A stretch of DNA of 64,000 bases from Strigamia acuminata (lineage: Eukaryota > Arthropoda > Chilopoda > Geophilomorpha > Linotaeniidae), in contig OX442314.1 in assembly GCA_949358305.1 (NCBI GenBank), positions 10,967,060 through 11,031,059 of the forward strand, written 5' to 3'. Positions 34,580 to 52,547 of this stretch are shown here, piece by piece. A program made the position numbers and the translations under genes. Position 1 is the first letter of the stretch; every line of letters starts with the position of its first letter. The notes below the pieces were generated by a model. The model worked only from the letters and a program-made list of their open reading frames with translations, made no database searches and was not told where the DNA came from.

Positions 34580-35230
34580 GTTTAAAAGGAAAAAATTTGT
34601 CTTGGCACCGGAGTTTCAGGGTTTTTACGTTGAAGGTTGAAGAAATACGAAATCTAATGTTTACAAATTAAACGAAACTACTCCCACACCCTTATTCTAC
34701 TCGACCCTGGTATATTTAATTGCTACCTTATCTTTCTTTCGTAGTTTTTAATGTGTTTAAAAAGACCAGACAACTTGCAGCGGAACCATCTTCTTTCTCT
34801 CGTAAAATGACGTAATTCGTTCCTGGCGGACAAAGGCGTAACTAATCGCTACGATCGCTATGAGTTTTTGTTTGCCGCCATTTCTGAAAATTAGAAATGA
34901 AATTTTAAAAATCCAACTATTTGATTAATTTTTCACGATTCGTTCATTTTAAAAACAAACATATTACCACTATAATGTCTAATAAAGCCACAATATATTC
35001 CAAAGTTGGTAATGTGTCGAAAACATTACAAATTATTAATTTTTTTAACTTCCATCGGTTGCTTTACCAGCTGATTCGTGACAATTCTCAATAAAATACA
35101 ATTTTCTTACAAAAACAAATAACAATTTAATTTTGCTCGTGGTTTACATCATAGTTTGTATCGAAATATACATTTTTAATCGAAATATACATTTTTAATC
35201 GAAATATACATTTTAAATCGAAATATACAT
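34580..35230. other. Intergenic stretch
   Basis: Follows the AATAAA (34,573-34,578) of the PAIP1-like gene. AT-rich. Near 35,158-35,240 a 'tcgaaatatacatttttaa' unit is repeated four times just beyond the stop codon of array copy D. No gene seen. Confidence 0.5.
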
Positions 35231-35232
35231 TT

Positions 35233-37257
35233 TTAATCTAAATATGTTTCCATAACTTCTGTAATTTCTTCCTGACTACAACCGCTCGCCATCAACATCG
35301 TCTTGACTCGCTTTGGGACAGCACAGCCCAGCATCAAGCAATAAAACGAATAGGACCTGATGCAATAACTGACATCCTGCGAATCGACAAAACAATAATT
35401 CGCAAACTCTTCCAACGACGTCTGATGACCACTGCGCTCGCTGAAGTGTGCGCACACTCTATAAGCAATACAACAGCACAATTCCTTAAACACAACCATT
35501 TCGTTCTCCACTGAAACATCTCTTCGAGTAATAACTTCCAAAAAATTCCTATCCAGCTTTCCGGCTTCACGAGCATCGATAATTGCCGAAAACTTATAAA
35601 AACTAATCAAAACCGTTTTTATTCTCTCTAAATCGCTCCCATCAACCATCCATCGAATATTATCCAAGTGCTGCCGGAAATAAGTCGACAATAAAGACAA
35701 ACTTTCTTCCAAGTCGGAAGCAACCACGACGCTCATTCCTTCGGACGTCGATTCGGGAAGCCAATGCAGAAATCGGTGGATGTAATGCGACCCCTTCGGA
35801 CGACTAGTGAAGTGGTCGATCAGAATCGATTTCTTAAACGTGCTCGTTTCTTTTGAGAAGGAAAAACTCAAAAACCTTTCGAGTTCGGCCCACTTGTTCA
35901 CTTCGCTTTCGACTTCGAGCAACGTGCTGCCGATGTAGTAGGCAATGTAGGAACAATGCGACTTAAAAGTGCTCATTTCTTCGTTAGTCGTTACGTATTT
36001 ATTCACAATCGACTCGAGAAAATCCCATTCGAGATTGCAAAATCGCTTTTCTTTGAAAATTATGTGCGAAACTGATCTGGACAACATCCTTCGTCGGTTG
36101 GTCACGCCCGCTTCGTCCAGCAGTAAGTCGAGGCTGTCGAAGTCTTGCGCCGTCAGTAGAATTGGGTAAATAAATGAATATTTGTGTTCGTGATGACATT
36201 TGCGCATTTCGGCGGGCGCGTTTATCCAGAAACCAACCAAACATTCCCTGTCTTCTCGGAAGCGGTGGGATTCAACGGCGCTGCGGATCACGTCGTAAAA
36301 GTGATCGCCCGACGCGAACAGATTCAGAATTCGGCTCGCTGTGGGCGTGAAGGAGTCGAAATGCCAAAAATATTCCACTAGAGGTGCGAGAGGTTTCACG
36401 CCGTAGTCGGAAGACAAAACGGACGTCAGTTGTCGTTCGTCCATTTCGGCGAGTAGAAAGTTCGTGATGCCGATCTCGAATGTGCAGAAACAATCTTTGC
36501 GGTGGTCGGCAATGTGGTAATGTTGGATCAAGTCCTTCAACTTGCTTTCTTCTCGGATGAGCAACTTGATGAGCTTGTTTCTCTCGTGCGGTGTCATGAG
36601 TGACCAGAAGAACTCGACGGCAGATTGGTTTTTGTGGTCAATGGAGAAGGAGAACATTTCTAGTTTCTTGTCGAAAGTAATCTTCAAAGCGGATGTTTTA
36701 GTCACGCTTTTCCAATATTTGTACATCATATTTTTCAAGATTGATTCGCTTTGTTCTTCAAACCTTTTTTCCAAAATGGCGGCGTGCTCGTTCCAAAACT
36801 CATCGATGGCATCTGCGACGCAAAACACGATGGCGATTTCGAATCGGGATTCAATTGTCCAATCACGCTGTTGTGAAAGAAATCGTGCTGTTTTAGTCAC
36901 GTCTAATTGCCCGAGGATTGTCCATTGAGTGCATTGAATTACGGAGTTGGTGAATTCTACGTCGAGAAATTCGACGTCGTTGATAATTTGGGGGACTAAG
37001 AATTTCAGCAAATCCCACAGTTGCTTTCCGAGATGCCAAACCAATAATTCCAACATTGGTTTTAAGTGGCTTTGAATGGCTAAAGCCTTCACTAGTTCAC
37101 AAATCGATTCTTGCGTGTGTAACCATCGTTTCTTGCGACTGTTTGTTGTGGTTTTCTTGCACTTATTTTCAATGATGAAATTGTTTTTCCATAGCGAAGC
37201 CGAAATTTCTACTAGGGAAATATGTGTAAGACTCGGTAAGTCCAAAATAGTTTTCAT
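35233..37257 (-). CDS. Unrecognised intronless ~675-residue protein, array copy D
   Basis: Single-exon frame of 674 residues starting MKTILDLPSLTHIS, the most diverged member of the array. It keeps the landmarks RFEIAIVFCVAD, VEFFWSLMTPHERNKL, DCFCTFEIGITNFLLAEMDE and a C-terminal MASGCSQEEITEVMETY. The preserved frame despite extensive replacement suggests selection. It is separated from copy C by the PAIP1-like gene on the opposite strand. Function unknown. Confidence 0.7.
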   Translation of the reverse strand: MKTILDLPSLTHISLVEISASLWKNNFIIENKCKKTTTNSRKKRWLHTQESICELVKALAIQSHLKPMLELLVWHLGKQLWDLLKFLVPQIINDVEFLDVEFTNSVIQCTQWTILGQLDVTKTARFLSQQRDWTIESRFEIAIVFCVADAIDEFWNEHAAILEKRFEEQSESILKNMMYKYWKSVTKTSALKITFDKKLEMFSFSIDHKNQSAVEFFWSLMTPHERNKLIKLLIREESKLKDLIQHYHIADHRKDCFCTFEIGITNFLLAEMDERQLTSVLSSDYGVKPLAPLVEYFWHFDSFTPTASRILNLFASGDHFYDVIRSAVESHRFREDRECLVGFWINAPAEMRKCHHEHKYSFIYPILLTAQDFDSLDLLLDEAGVTNRRRMLSRSVSHIIFKEKRFCNLEWDFLESIVNKYVTTNEEMSTFKSHCSYIAYYIGSTLLEVESEVNKWAELERFLSFSFSKETSTFKKSILIDHFTSRPKGSHYIHRFLHWLPESTSEGMSVVVASDLEESLSLLSTYFRQHLDNIRWMVDGSDLERIKTVLISFYKFSAIIDAREAGKLDRNFLEVITRRDVSVENEMVVFKELCCCIAYRVCAHFSERSGHQTSLEEFANYCFVDSQDVSYCIRSYSFYCLMLGCAVPKRVKTMLMASGCSQEEITEVMETYLD

Positions 37258-37577
37258 GATTTGCAATTCCAACAGATTTTGGGTTTAGTTGTCAACAGAT
37301 CCACTCATTATTACTTCACAATAATAATCGTGGCTAGTCTAGTGCGTGCTTTAAACGTCACTATTGTAAATTTATATTATTTAAATTTATTTATTTAAAT
37401 TTACGCGGTAGATGCGCCCCACTAAATTAGTGTCTGGAAAAAGGTTTGCATATTTTTATTTTTATTTGCATAAAATGGACTTTTGGTGCATATTTTATGC
37501 GCATAAAACAAATTTTATTTTGCATAAATATCCGGGGTCTGTACATAAGCAATATAGACTGGCAGATGTTTTATCTT

Positions 37578-40500
37578 TTAGCGCAAATTAGCACATAATT
37601 TTTGGCGAGTTGGTTCTAAAACTATGGCATACTGATAATCCAACACTAAATCTTTGTGTTTTGTGAATGTAAAACGTTGCAACAAAGTTGTCAAATGCAG
37701 AAATAATGACATTCGGGCCAAAGTTTCTCCTACACATTGTCTTCTACCTATAATTGTTACAAAAAAATTTTTTATACCGGTTATTAAGTTGCAATAAGTA
37801 TGGTAATACAAGAAAAGTAGAATTATTTACCAATAGAAAAAGGAATTAATTCCTCTACTCGTTTTACTGAATTGTCTTCACTTATAAAGCGTTCTGGCAG
37901 AAACTGTTCTGGTTGAGCAAATATTTCTGGATCTCTGTGTAATGCCCACAAATTGGTGACAATAGATGCATTCTTCGGAATGCAGTAGCCGTTTAGTATA
38001 GTATCTTCAGTTACACTGAAAAAATGTCAACACATTGTTAAGTCTCAGCACACACTTTGAACCATGATCAACAATAAACCAGTAAAGTAGCTATTGTTAG
38101 TGAACTGTTTAACGTTTAAGCTTAACACCTTTTTTAGTATGTGCTTTCCAAGTAAAATTAGCGCTAAACGAGCATTACGTTAAACTACAAGGTACCGTAG
38201 CGAAATTTTGTAGCATCATAGCGAGGTTTGGTTACGGCTAAAAACAAATGAATTAGTAATTGATGATATTATTGGCCTTACCCAAACTATGGCACTTGAC
38301 CTCTTGACTATCACAGAAACTTGGCTGACCCCTAACTGTCCCGATGACATTCTTAATGTCCCTGGTTTTTCCCTCGCCGGCTCTGACCGCCCATCACAGG
38401 GTGGTGGAGCCGCCCTATACTTTAAATCTACCCGTTCCCTCACTTCTTGTACTACCCGCACCCATGTGTATTGGGCCGCAAGTATTTTTTAATGTTGAAA
38501 AAAATAAAATGGTGAAATTCAAACCCTAAAAAATGCTTTTAATCAAAACAAATAAATGTAACTTAAAGAACAAACATTGGGCTTTATTTTTTTTTAAAAA
38601 TGAATTTTTAACTTAAATGAGCCAAAAGTTATGTCCATTGAATATGCGCTATTTGGCACAAGTATATTTGGCCACCACGCTAATTAGTTGGGCCCATACA
38701 AGAAACCATCCCCAAGCCATTTTACTATTGGGTGTAAACTTTCTTCCTCTAACCAATTTGGCTCTTGACAGGGTTCCAACGCCCTCCACCTTATCTTCTC
38801 TTTGTATATTAAGATCATTAATTGCTGCAATACCGATAAACACCTTCACCTTCACGGATGTATCCAAAGCATTCGATACTCCCCCCCCACCAATATGTCC
38901 TCAATACTCTCAACAATCAATCCATCGGCCTCATTCCTCTCCGTCTCTTTTCTTCCTACTTCACCGATCGCTCTTTCCACATCTCGTCAGACCCCAACGC
39001 TTCCGACTTCCCCGCCTCCCGTCATTCAAGGCACTGTCACAGGACCCATGCTCTACAATTCCCTCACCTGCCCTATCTTATACCGTCCTCTTCAATCCCA
39101 AATCCGATCTTATGCCGACAATAACTTTCTCACCCAGTCCACTGACCTGCCTGCTTCTACTGATATATTCTCCCTTCTCTCAGGGTGGTACTCCTCTCAT
39201 GACATGACCCTGAATTAAGGTAAAACTAACGCCATAAATTAGTTGCACACTATTTATTCTTAATTTCGCACTATTTTTAATTGTTTTCCTCACTACTTTT
39301 TTCCGCACTATTTGTACTGAATTTTACACTAAATGTTCTTTATTTGTCACTACTACCGAAAAACGTTTTTTCGGTTGTAGAAACGTTTTATGAACTTTCA
39401 GGCGCTATTTATATTATTATAACGTTTAGGCACTTTTTCGTATATAAAGGCCTGATTCACACTGTTAATTTTGTAGCAGCAATGACTACACGTAAACTCT
39501 TCTCATCTTCGGAATCTGAAAGCGACGTTGATTGTACTGAACCTGCACCAAAACGAAGGCGAAAGGAACGATTAGAATGGAACAAGCTAACCACTTACTA
39601 GTATGCGAATTCTGGTGAAGCTTTACAAGCTTTGAAAAGCGAGAAGACATGGATCATGAGAAAGCGGTACCAATCGAGTATTGGTAAAAAAAATTTTTAT
39701 GACTGCCGCCATTCGAATGATTGCAGCGCAAAGAAATACGTTTTGTTGTTGCCAACTTCCGATAAATGCAAAATCTACTACACAACCGACACACACTCGC
39801 ACCAGCCTCTCACGATTTGGGGCATACCACAATTGTCGAAAGATAAAATACGTGAGTTATACCAAAATGGTGTAACTAAACCCAAGACAATTCGTTCCAA
39901 ACTTAGGGATTCAGGTCTGACAGAACCAACGGCAAAACAAAAAAAAATTTAGTGTGTCGTTAAGTAATCTGTAGTGTGAAATTGGAAAAAATAGTGGAGA
40001 AAAACGAAAATCACTTTTAGTGAAAAACAAAGAATAAATAGTGTGCCAATAAATACAACCCTAAAACTAACATCATTACTTTCAGCCGCCCCTGGGCCCG
40101 AGCCTCCTACCCCTCCCAATCTGATGCCGTCCTGGGTCTAATTCTAGATCCCCACTTGACCTTTGCCCTCTATATCCACAAAATTACTAAGTCCCTAATC
40201 AAATCCAGTTTCATTATTAAATATAATCATAAAGTCTTGTCTCGGAATAAAATCACTAAATACATTAAAGCCAAGATTCATCCTACTATTTCTTATGCTT
40301 CAGCCATCTGGAACTCGTCCCTTGGCCGGTTCAAGATCTGCTGACACTTCCATCGCCGTCTCCACAATCACCTACTCAGTGCCCAAAAAACTGTATACCG
40401 GTAACTGTATTCTGACCCTGTACTTTTACTCCATTGGAGTGTTCAATAAAAAATAAATAAATAAATAAATAATTACCAACTGTGAGGATCATTAAAAGGG

Positions 40501-43028
40501 ATTATCGACGACATTCGAAAAATTTCCATAATAGTTGCTTGAGTGTACGGCATTAGTTTCTGATCTGACATGGTTGGAGATTTTTCCTGTCCAATCACAT
40601 TATCAATTTCCAGTTGAATTTTTTCTTGAACTTTTGGATGCTTTATTAAATACAGAAGTCCCCATTCCAGCGTTACACCCGTCGAGGTGCTTCCAGCAAG
40701 AAATATCTCGCTAACTACCTGAGCTAGAATTTCCTCTGAAAATATCATATTCAGCACAATTTAGAAATAATATAATCTACAGTATAATAGGTGAGTTCAA
40801 AGTTTCGGTTTATACCATTTACATGTTAGTACCGGTATGCAAAAAAATGGTATGAAAAAACTTGCCTACCGGTAACCGTGAATGTGTTCATTTTTAGGCT
40901 CGTTTGTTGTATCGTTTTTGCGTTGCATAAAAATTCCATTTCTTTTATTTAGCCAACCAATTGTGGTTGTGATTCCCTTATTTAAGCATAATTTAGCACT
41001 TACTTGAAAGTGTTTATGACTCTTGAAAGTCTGATCTATCGATCTAACGTTCGAGGCGGCCATTTTGAATTTGGTTGTAAAAACCAAATCCCGGCATAAA
41101 CCGATTTATAAACCACTCCAGTCGTGAATTTACTTTTAGTGGTTTTTGATGATGGTTTTGGCTGTTTTTGATGCCATTCCGTTTATAGAAATGGTTAAAA
41201 ACGATAAAAACTGAAACTTTGAACGCGCCTATTGTTTTTTTCCTGTAAAATTTGTTTTTATACCCCCGTATATTGCTTTGATTGTAGTCGATTTTTCTGC
41301 TTCAGTTCGCCACGCCTCAATGAAGTTTTCTGGATTATTTGTACTTTTGCTTTTGTCATAGTTCTTAATCTCCTCCAAGATCTTTGTGTAGAGCAATTTA
41401 CCTAAAACCCTGTACAGAAATTGACAACGTTTTGACATCTGTTGCAGAAGTTATTACTACACATACGATGGAGTTTTGATTCCCAGCCAGTTCACAATAA
41501 ATTGTGGGAAATGATCAGACCATTGATCCACTCCAACACAGTTTACGAGATTTTTGGACGTACGTATTAGTTCTAGAAAAGATGCATCATATTTCCTCCT
41601 TTTTCCGTACAAAATTGATACAGTCACATTGGTCGCGCTCATTGTCAGCAAGTTAGACAAGTCAGCTGGTTTGCCTTCTAGTTTTGCAATTTCTTCAACC
41701 AAACGATTAATTTCATCCTAAAAATATAGTTTCAAAAATTAATTTTTTTAGTTAAAAATATTTATTACTGGTAAGTACCATCAAAAAATACATTAAAGAG
41801 CGAAAATCCCGGTATGGATCAGAAGACTACTCAACAATTTTGTAGAATTAATTATAAACTCTTTTTGTTGCCTTTACTAAATTTAGCTGAGGCAACAAAA
41901 TCCTAAAGTTGTCTTTAATTAAATGTTTAGTTCTCTCTCAGCCAGCAAACATTAAAACAATCTAACTGTTTTTAGAGTGCGGCTATGTTCAAAAGTTTAT
42001 TTTAGGCTTAAAAATTTCATTTTTTGGGCCAAAAAGTTTGTTTTTAGACCAAATGCAAAAATGAACCACCCCTTGTATTTTTTCTGCATCCGCCTCCTGA
42101 TGCTCGTATTTGTTGATGCGGAAGGTCGTAAAAGCAAATGTGTCTTTTTTAGTTTTTGCCATAAATTATTGCAGTTTGTGGTTGAACACAATATTTCAAA
42201 GGATAAGCTGGACCATTACGATCAATAACAGAATTGTGTGAAAAGTGTACAATCCTGTGCTTTTAAACAAAGCAAAGGGACCCTCCTGACAACATGCTGG
42301 CCAATTTTTAGAAAATTCCAAGGTATAGATTTTGAGAAACTTTAACATTAGGTATCGGTCTGTCTGTAATCGCCAACTTCAGCCTGGTGACAATTCTTTA
42401 CCTGTATTCTTTGTTCCATATTTGTTTTGCCCATTCCAATGTTACGAAGTGTAGTTAGCACAAAACGTCGATGTTCTCTGTGAGAGGGTCCATAACCTGA
42501 AAACAGACCTTTACAAAAAAGTCATTTATTATTAAAGTTTCCCATTTTATTGTACATTAAATACAGTGTACAACAGTATTTTTATATGTACCAAGCGCTG
42601 GACCAAATGATGTTAAAGCAACAAAGGGTGGTGGTCTTTCTTCGTACGTTTGCTTAAGTAAAACCTCTTTAATTAGTTTAAATGATGACAAAATAACTAT
42701 TAGTTCTCCGCTGATATAAATCCTAAATTAAAATTTGCAATTGTAATTATATTGATAAACAAACAGGACAAGATTAAAATATAGACGCTTACTTATACAT
42801 GTCGCCATATTTCTTTCTTAGTTCTGTGAGAGTTATATTAGGTCTGGCGCCTAAAAATGGCAAATAGCCAAAATATGGCAATCCTCTTGGTCCAGGTGGA
42901 AGGTTCTTTGGAGTTTTTAAATATGAGAAAACAGACCACAAAATTATCGTGATCAAAAATATGAGTGCTGAATGAAGCACAGAATCATTCCCCATCTCCA
43001 TTGTGTGACCTATGTAATGATACTTCAT
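37578..43028 (-). CDS. Cytochrome P450, CYP2 clan
   Basis: Eight exons on the (-) strand: 43,028-42,793; 42,722-42,592; 42,496-42,402; 41,717-41,496; 41,438-41,264; 40,735-40,477; 38,015-37,831; 37,747-37,578, giving 490 residues, normal for the family. Visible in order: an N-terminal membrane anchor (ALIFLITIILWSVFSYL), the PPGPRG hinge, an I-helix AGSTST, the ExxR motif (EIFR), LPERF, and the haem-binding FSIGRRQCVGE with its Cys ligand. It should be an ER-bound monooxygenase; the substrate cannot be read from sequence. Exon 4 must use a GTGAAC donor giving a 57-nt intron, since reading on meets three stops in a row. Introns 5 and 6 carry transposons. No inactivating change seen. Confidence 0.88.
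38220..40473 (+). mobile_element. Degenerate LINE (CR1/Jockey-like) fragment
   Basis: Encodes, with breaks, an endonuclease piece (LLTITETWLTPNCPDD ... GGGAALYF near 38,290-38,430), reverse-transcriptase remnants (TDVSKAFDT near 38,853; SSYFTDRSF near 38,950) and a C-terminal piece (IHPTISYASAIWNSS near 40,275). It ends in a (TAAA)n tail at 40,447-40,473, typical of LINE 3' ends. It sits antisense in intron 6 of the P450 gene, within a few bases of the 5' splice site. It is split by a Mutator-type element and probably by a second insertion at about 38,475-38,820. Confidence 0.8.
39231..40061 (+). mobile_element. Non-autonomous Mutator-like element inside the LINE
   Basis: 831-bp element flanked by a perfect 10-bp duplication TAAAACTAAC (39,221-39,230 and 40,062-40,071). 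Removing it plus one copy restores the LINE frame. The termini share GCACACTATTTATTCTT in opposite orientation. A frame from 39,482 to 39,952 with one in-frame TAG (39,599-39,601) encodes an acidic Ser-rich, KRRRK-containing start and a segment with Cys and His pairs (DCRHSNDC ... THSHQ), like the N-terminal zinc-finger part of MULE transposases. The catalytic part is absent. Confidence 0.85.
40790..41229. mobile_element. TA-flanked MITE, copy 2
   Basis: 440-bp element with inverted termini GGTGAGTTCAAAGTTTCGG and, inverted, GGCGCGTTCAAAGTTTCAG, flanked by TA on both sides. Related to 33,336-33,784 but in the opposite orientation. It lies in intron 5 of the P450 gene. The TA target suggests Tc1/mariner-type mobilisation. 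Confidence 0.82.
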
Positions 43029-43389
43029 TAAACTTTTGCTCTACGTGCAAGTCAAGTCAATTTCATATTTATCAATATCGTATTGATACAGTATGCTTGA
43101 TCTAATGGCAGTAAATGCTAATTATTTAATCTACACTTTCAAATGCTGCACGGGGATGAGTTGAACCATTGACAAAAAGACATGTGATGATTCTACCTTT
43201 TAGATAAGTAAAAGATAACATGACATTGCTAATACTAACAATAACCAATTACATGTAAACTGGCTCTTCTAGATATGCCCTTGACATGCCATTGAATTGT
43301 GGAGTCACATTCATAAGCTGTGCCAAAACTTCTTGAATGGTACTGTAGTTTGGTTATCTACCTATTGTGCAATGGTTGATCTTACTATG

Positions 43390-44170
43390 CGGTCAGTATA
43401 CACGTACGTTAATCGCCTGTCTCTGTTAGGGTGAAGCCTCTCATGTATCAAGTCATAATCATGGCAGGCTTGACTCTCCAGTTTCCTGATCAGATGCAAG
43501 AAAACCCACACATTCAGATGTGCTCTTTGTACTCTTCGTGATAGAACAGCATGGAACGACTCCCCAGCATTGTTTGTCCGGGTGTGCTGCCCGTATTACT
43601 AACATACGGTCTACGCCGACTTGTTCAATCCATGACGCCTGACGTAGTTTAGAAAGCAAAAAATTTTTCTGTCTAGGACATCATTCAAGGAAGTTTCTAT
43701 GAACTCGTCACGTATCAATTCAAGCCCCTCAACAGTATCCTCTGGCTTCATAAATGGCAACGCCATGGCTTTCTTCACAATACTCTTTACCTCGACAGCT
43801 GTTCTGTATTCGACTGACATTCCTAAATCCTGCACTTTTCTCCATAATGCCTCACAGTAGTGGAAAAAACATCCTTGATGTCGTGCATTAGGCAGCTCGC
43901 GTTGGATCACAGGGAGCAGAGCTGTTTCATAGTCAGTAATTATTACTACTTCCGGACTCTGCATAATATTCAAGCTTTTGACATAACATAACAGGGTCTC
44001 ATAAGCACGTTGCGTCTTGCCTGTCATGAGGGCAAACAGCACACCCACTCTTTACAACTAAAATTGTAAAAAGTTGGTAGAAGGCGTGAGGCACAATGTT
44101 CCATCCATCTGGAACAGTGTGGCATTCTGGGGTGCGGTTATCATCTTTGGGCCGGCAAACACGAATATCT
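43390..44170 (-). pseudogene. MULE transposase remnant
   Basis: The (-) strand encodes a decayed Mutator-type transposase core: FQMDGT, FALMTGKTQRAYETLL, the catalytic-region ITDYETALLPVIQRE, GCFFHYCEALWRKVQDLGM, and, in a shifted frame further on, TRTNNAGESFHAVLSRRV. It has several frameshifts and stops. The order matches the MULE domain with its DDE region and the C-terminal TNN-ESxH block. It lies directly upstream of the P450 gene. Confidence 0.8.
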
Positions 44171-44208
44171 CAACATCATCAACCACCAATGTCGCCTTAT
44201 CTCATTAT

Positions 44209-44489
44209 TGTTACGAAGTTAAATCATTAATTCATTATTGTTATTTAGTACGGAGTAGTTGTTATTGTGTCTTATCCAAACCAGGTAGAGTGGAGAACTC
44301 ACTAGTCCTCTCATAATGTGACTCAGACATTCCTAAGATAAGCTAAAGCTATGGATGGCCATCTGCCACCATAGAAGGTCTATTTCTTCCCCTCGCGCAC
44401 TATGGAGGCTTGAAGCAATAAAGTATAAAGCTATTGAATATTGGTCTGTCTGTTCAGGTTTTAGTGTTAGCTAAGTGGTTCCCGTTACA
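44209..44489 (+). mobile_element. Possible solo LTR
   Basis: A 281-bp segment opening TGTTACGAAG and closing GGTTCCCGTTACA, with an internal AATAAAG about 70 bp before the end, resembles a Ty3/gypsy long terminal repeat. No target duplication is visible and there is no second LTR in the window. Confidence 0.35.
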
Positions 44490-45675
44490 CCCCTAGTCAC
44501 ATGACTTAGTTTGTCGCATGCCAAACCAAAGTAATTAAAAAATACAAAATATTCTTTAAGTGGTGAAAATTTTATTAACATAATAAAATCAAGATCACCA
44601 CAAAAAGAAAATTGATACTGATAATAAATCGAGTGCATATCATCGGGTGTGCATTTAACCGGATGTCTCTTTCTAATTTATGTTTAAATCGTTTTGCACC
44701 TTGCATAGGACTGTTCTCGCTTTGGAAATAAACAGCCCAATCTCTCAGCACAACAAAAACAATATTATTCGGAATATTTTTTATGAGTTTCCACCAATGT
44801 AGCAAACTACATACACGGTTCCCAGAAACCATCAAAAGATGCAAAACCACGTTGGTCTCACACTTTTTCCTGGGACTGTAATCTCAATTATAAAGAGCGA
44901 GTAAGCGACGAGTAATTCTGAGTAGTTTTTGGTATCAATAAGTGAGGGGTAAGACTGATCATCTTCTAGACTAAATGTGCAATGCATCGGCTCGGACAAC
45001 CCTCTAGGGTCTAGATGTTCAATTACTTGTATTATCAATAATACTTACTTTATTAGGAGCTCAAGGGGAACTGCTTTACTTATGTTTGGCACTAAAGAAG
45101 TCAGCTCTGCTTCTCCCTTTCACAAATAATAGTTTGAGTTGATAACCAATAACTCATCGCCACTCGTGCACGCCTTCTGGTGACAACATGCAGTAACTTG
45201 CTCAATTTGATGCACATTTCAGCTCCCCGGCTGAGCTATTGCTTCTAAATTCTAATAAAGAGATTATTGAAATGTTTTGATCAAAATAAATTTTTTTTTG
45301 CAAAATATGAATTTGTTTTTATTTATTTTAATTTTTGGTTATTTTAATTTATTTATATTTTTGTTTGTTTTTATTTATTTTTACTTTTGTTTATTTTTGA
45401 TATTTTTTTGGCCTGATCACAATAGTTCAGCTTGTTCAGCTGAATTCAGCAATGAAACAAGCTTGTTCCGCTTTTCCGCCGCATTGGTGATTCCGAGTTT
45501 TCCACAAACCCATCGGTTTGTCCACTCTTCCTGGTTCCGCCAGGTTCCGCCGTTCCGGTCGCGTATTCACAAACTACAGGCGCCACCCTGCGACCATCCT
45601 TGCTGCGACGGCGGTACTTTTGTTTCTCACCACTAGGGCACTTCTGCGTGTTTGATTTGAGTTTTATTCACATTG
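44490..45675. other. Intergenic stretch upstream of GCN2
   Basis: Mixed AT-rich sequence. Two (-) strand frames at 44,575-44,850 and 44,832-45,038 overlap and show no recognisable motif or splice pattern; they may be transposon debris. T-rich run at 45,290-45,415. The last 250 bp should contain the GCN2 promoter. Confidence 0.4.
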
Positions 45676-52481
<6,806 letters not shown>

Positions 52482-52547
52482 AATGTTTAATTAATGTTTA
52501 ATTCCCTAATGTAAAGATCAACAAGTTATATTTTTATTATAGTTTTA

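Noticed and set aside
38475-38820. Second element with ends near 'tgtattgggcc' and 'gggcccataca' inside the LINE
   Set aside because: End similarity is short and no target duplication is clear, so I do not list it as a separate element.
41439-41467. Three consecutive stop codons in the P450 exon 4/5 region suggesting a pseudogene
   Set aside because: They fall inside a 57-nt intron with a GTGAAC donor; splicing restores a complete P450 sequence in frame.
44575-45038. Overlapping (-) strand frames upstream of GCN2
   Set aside because: No motif, no consistent splicing and no similarity that I recognise.
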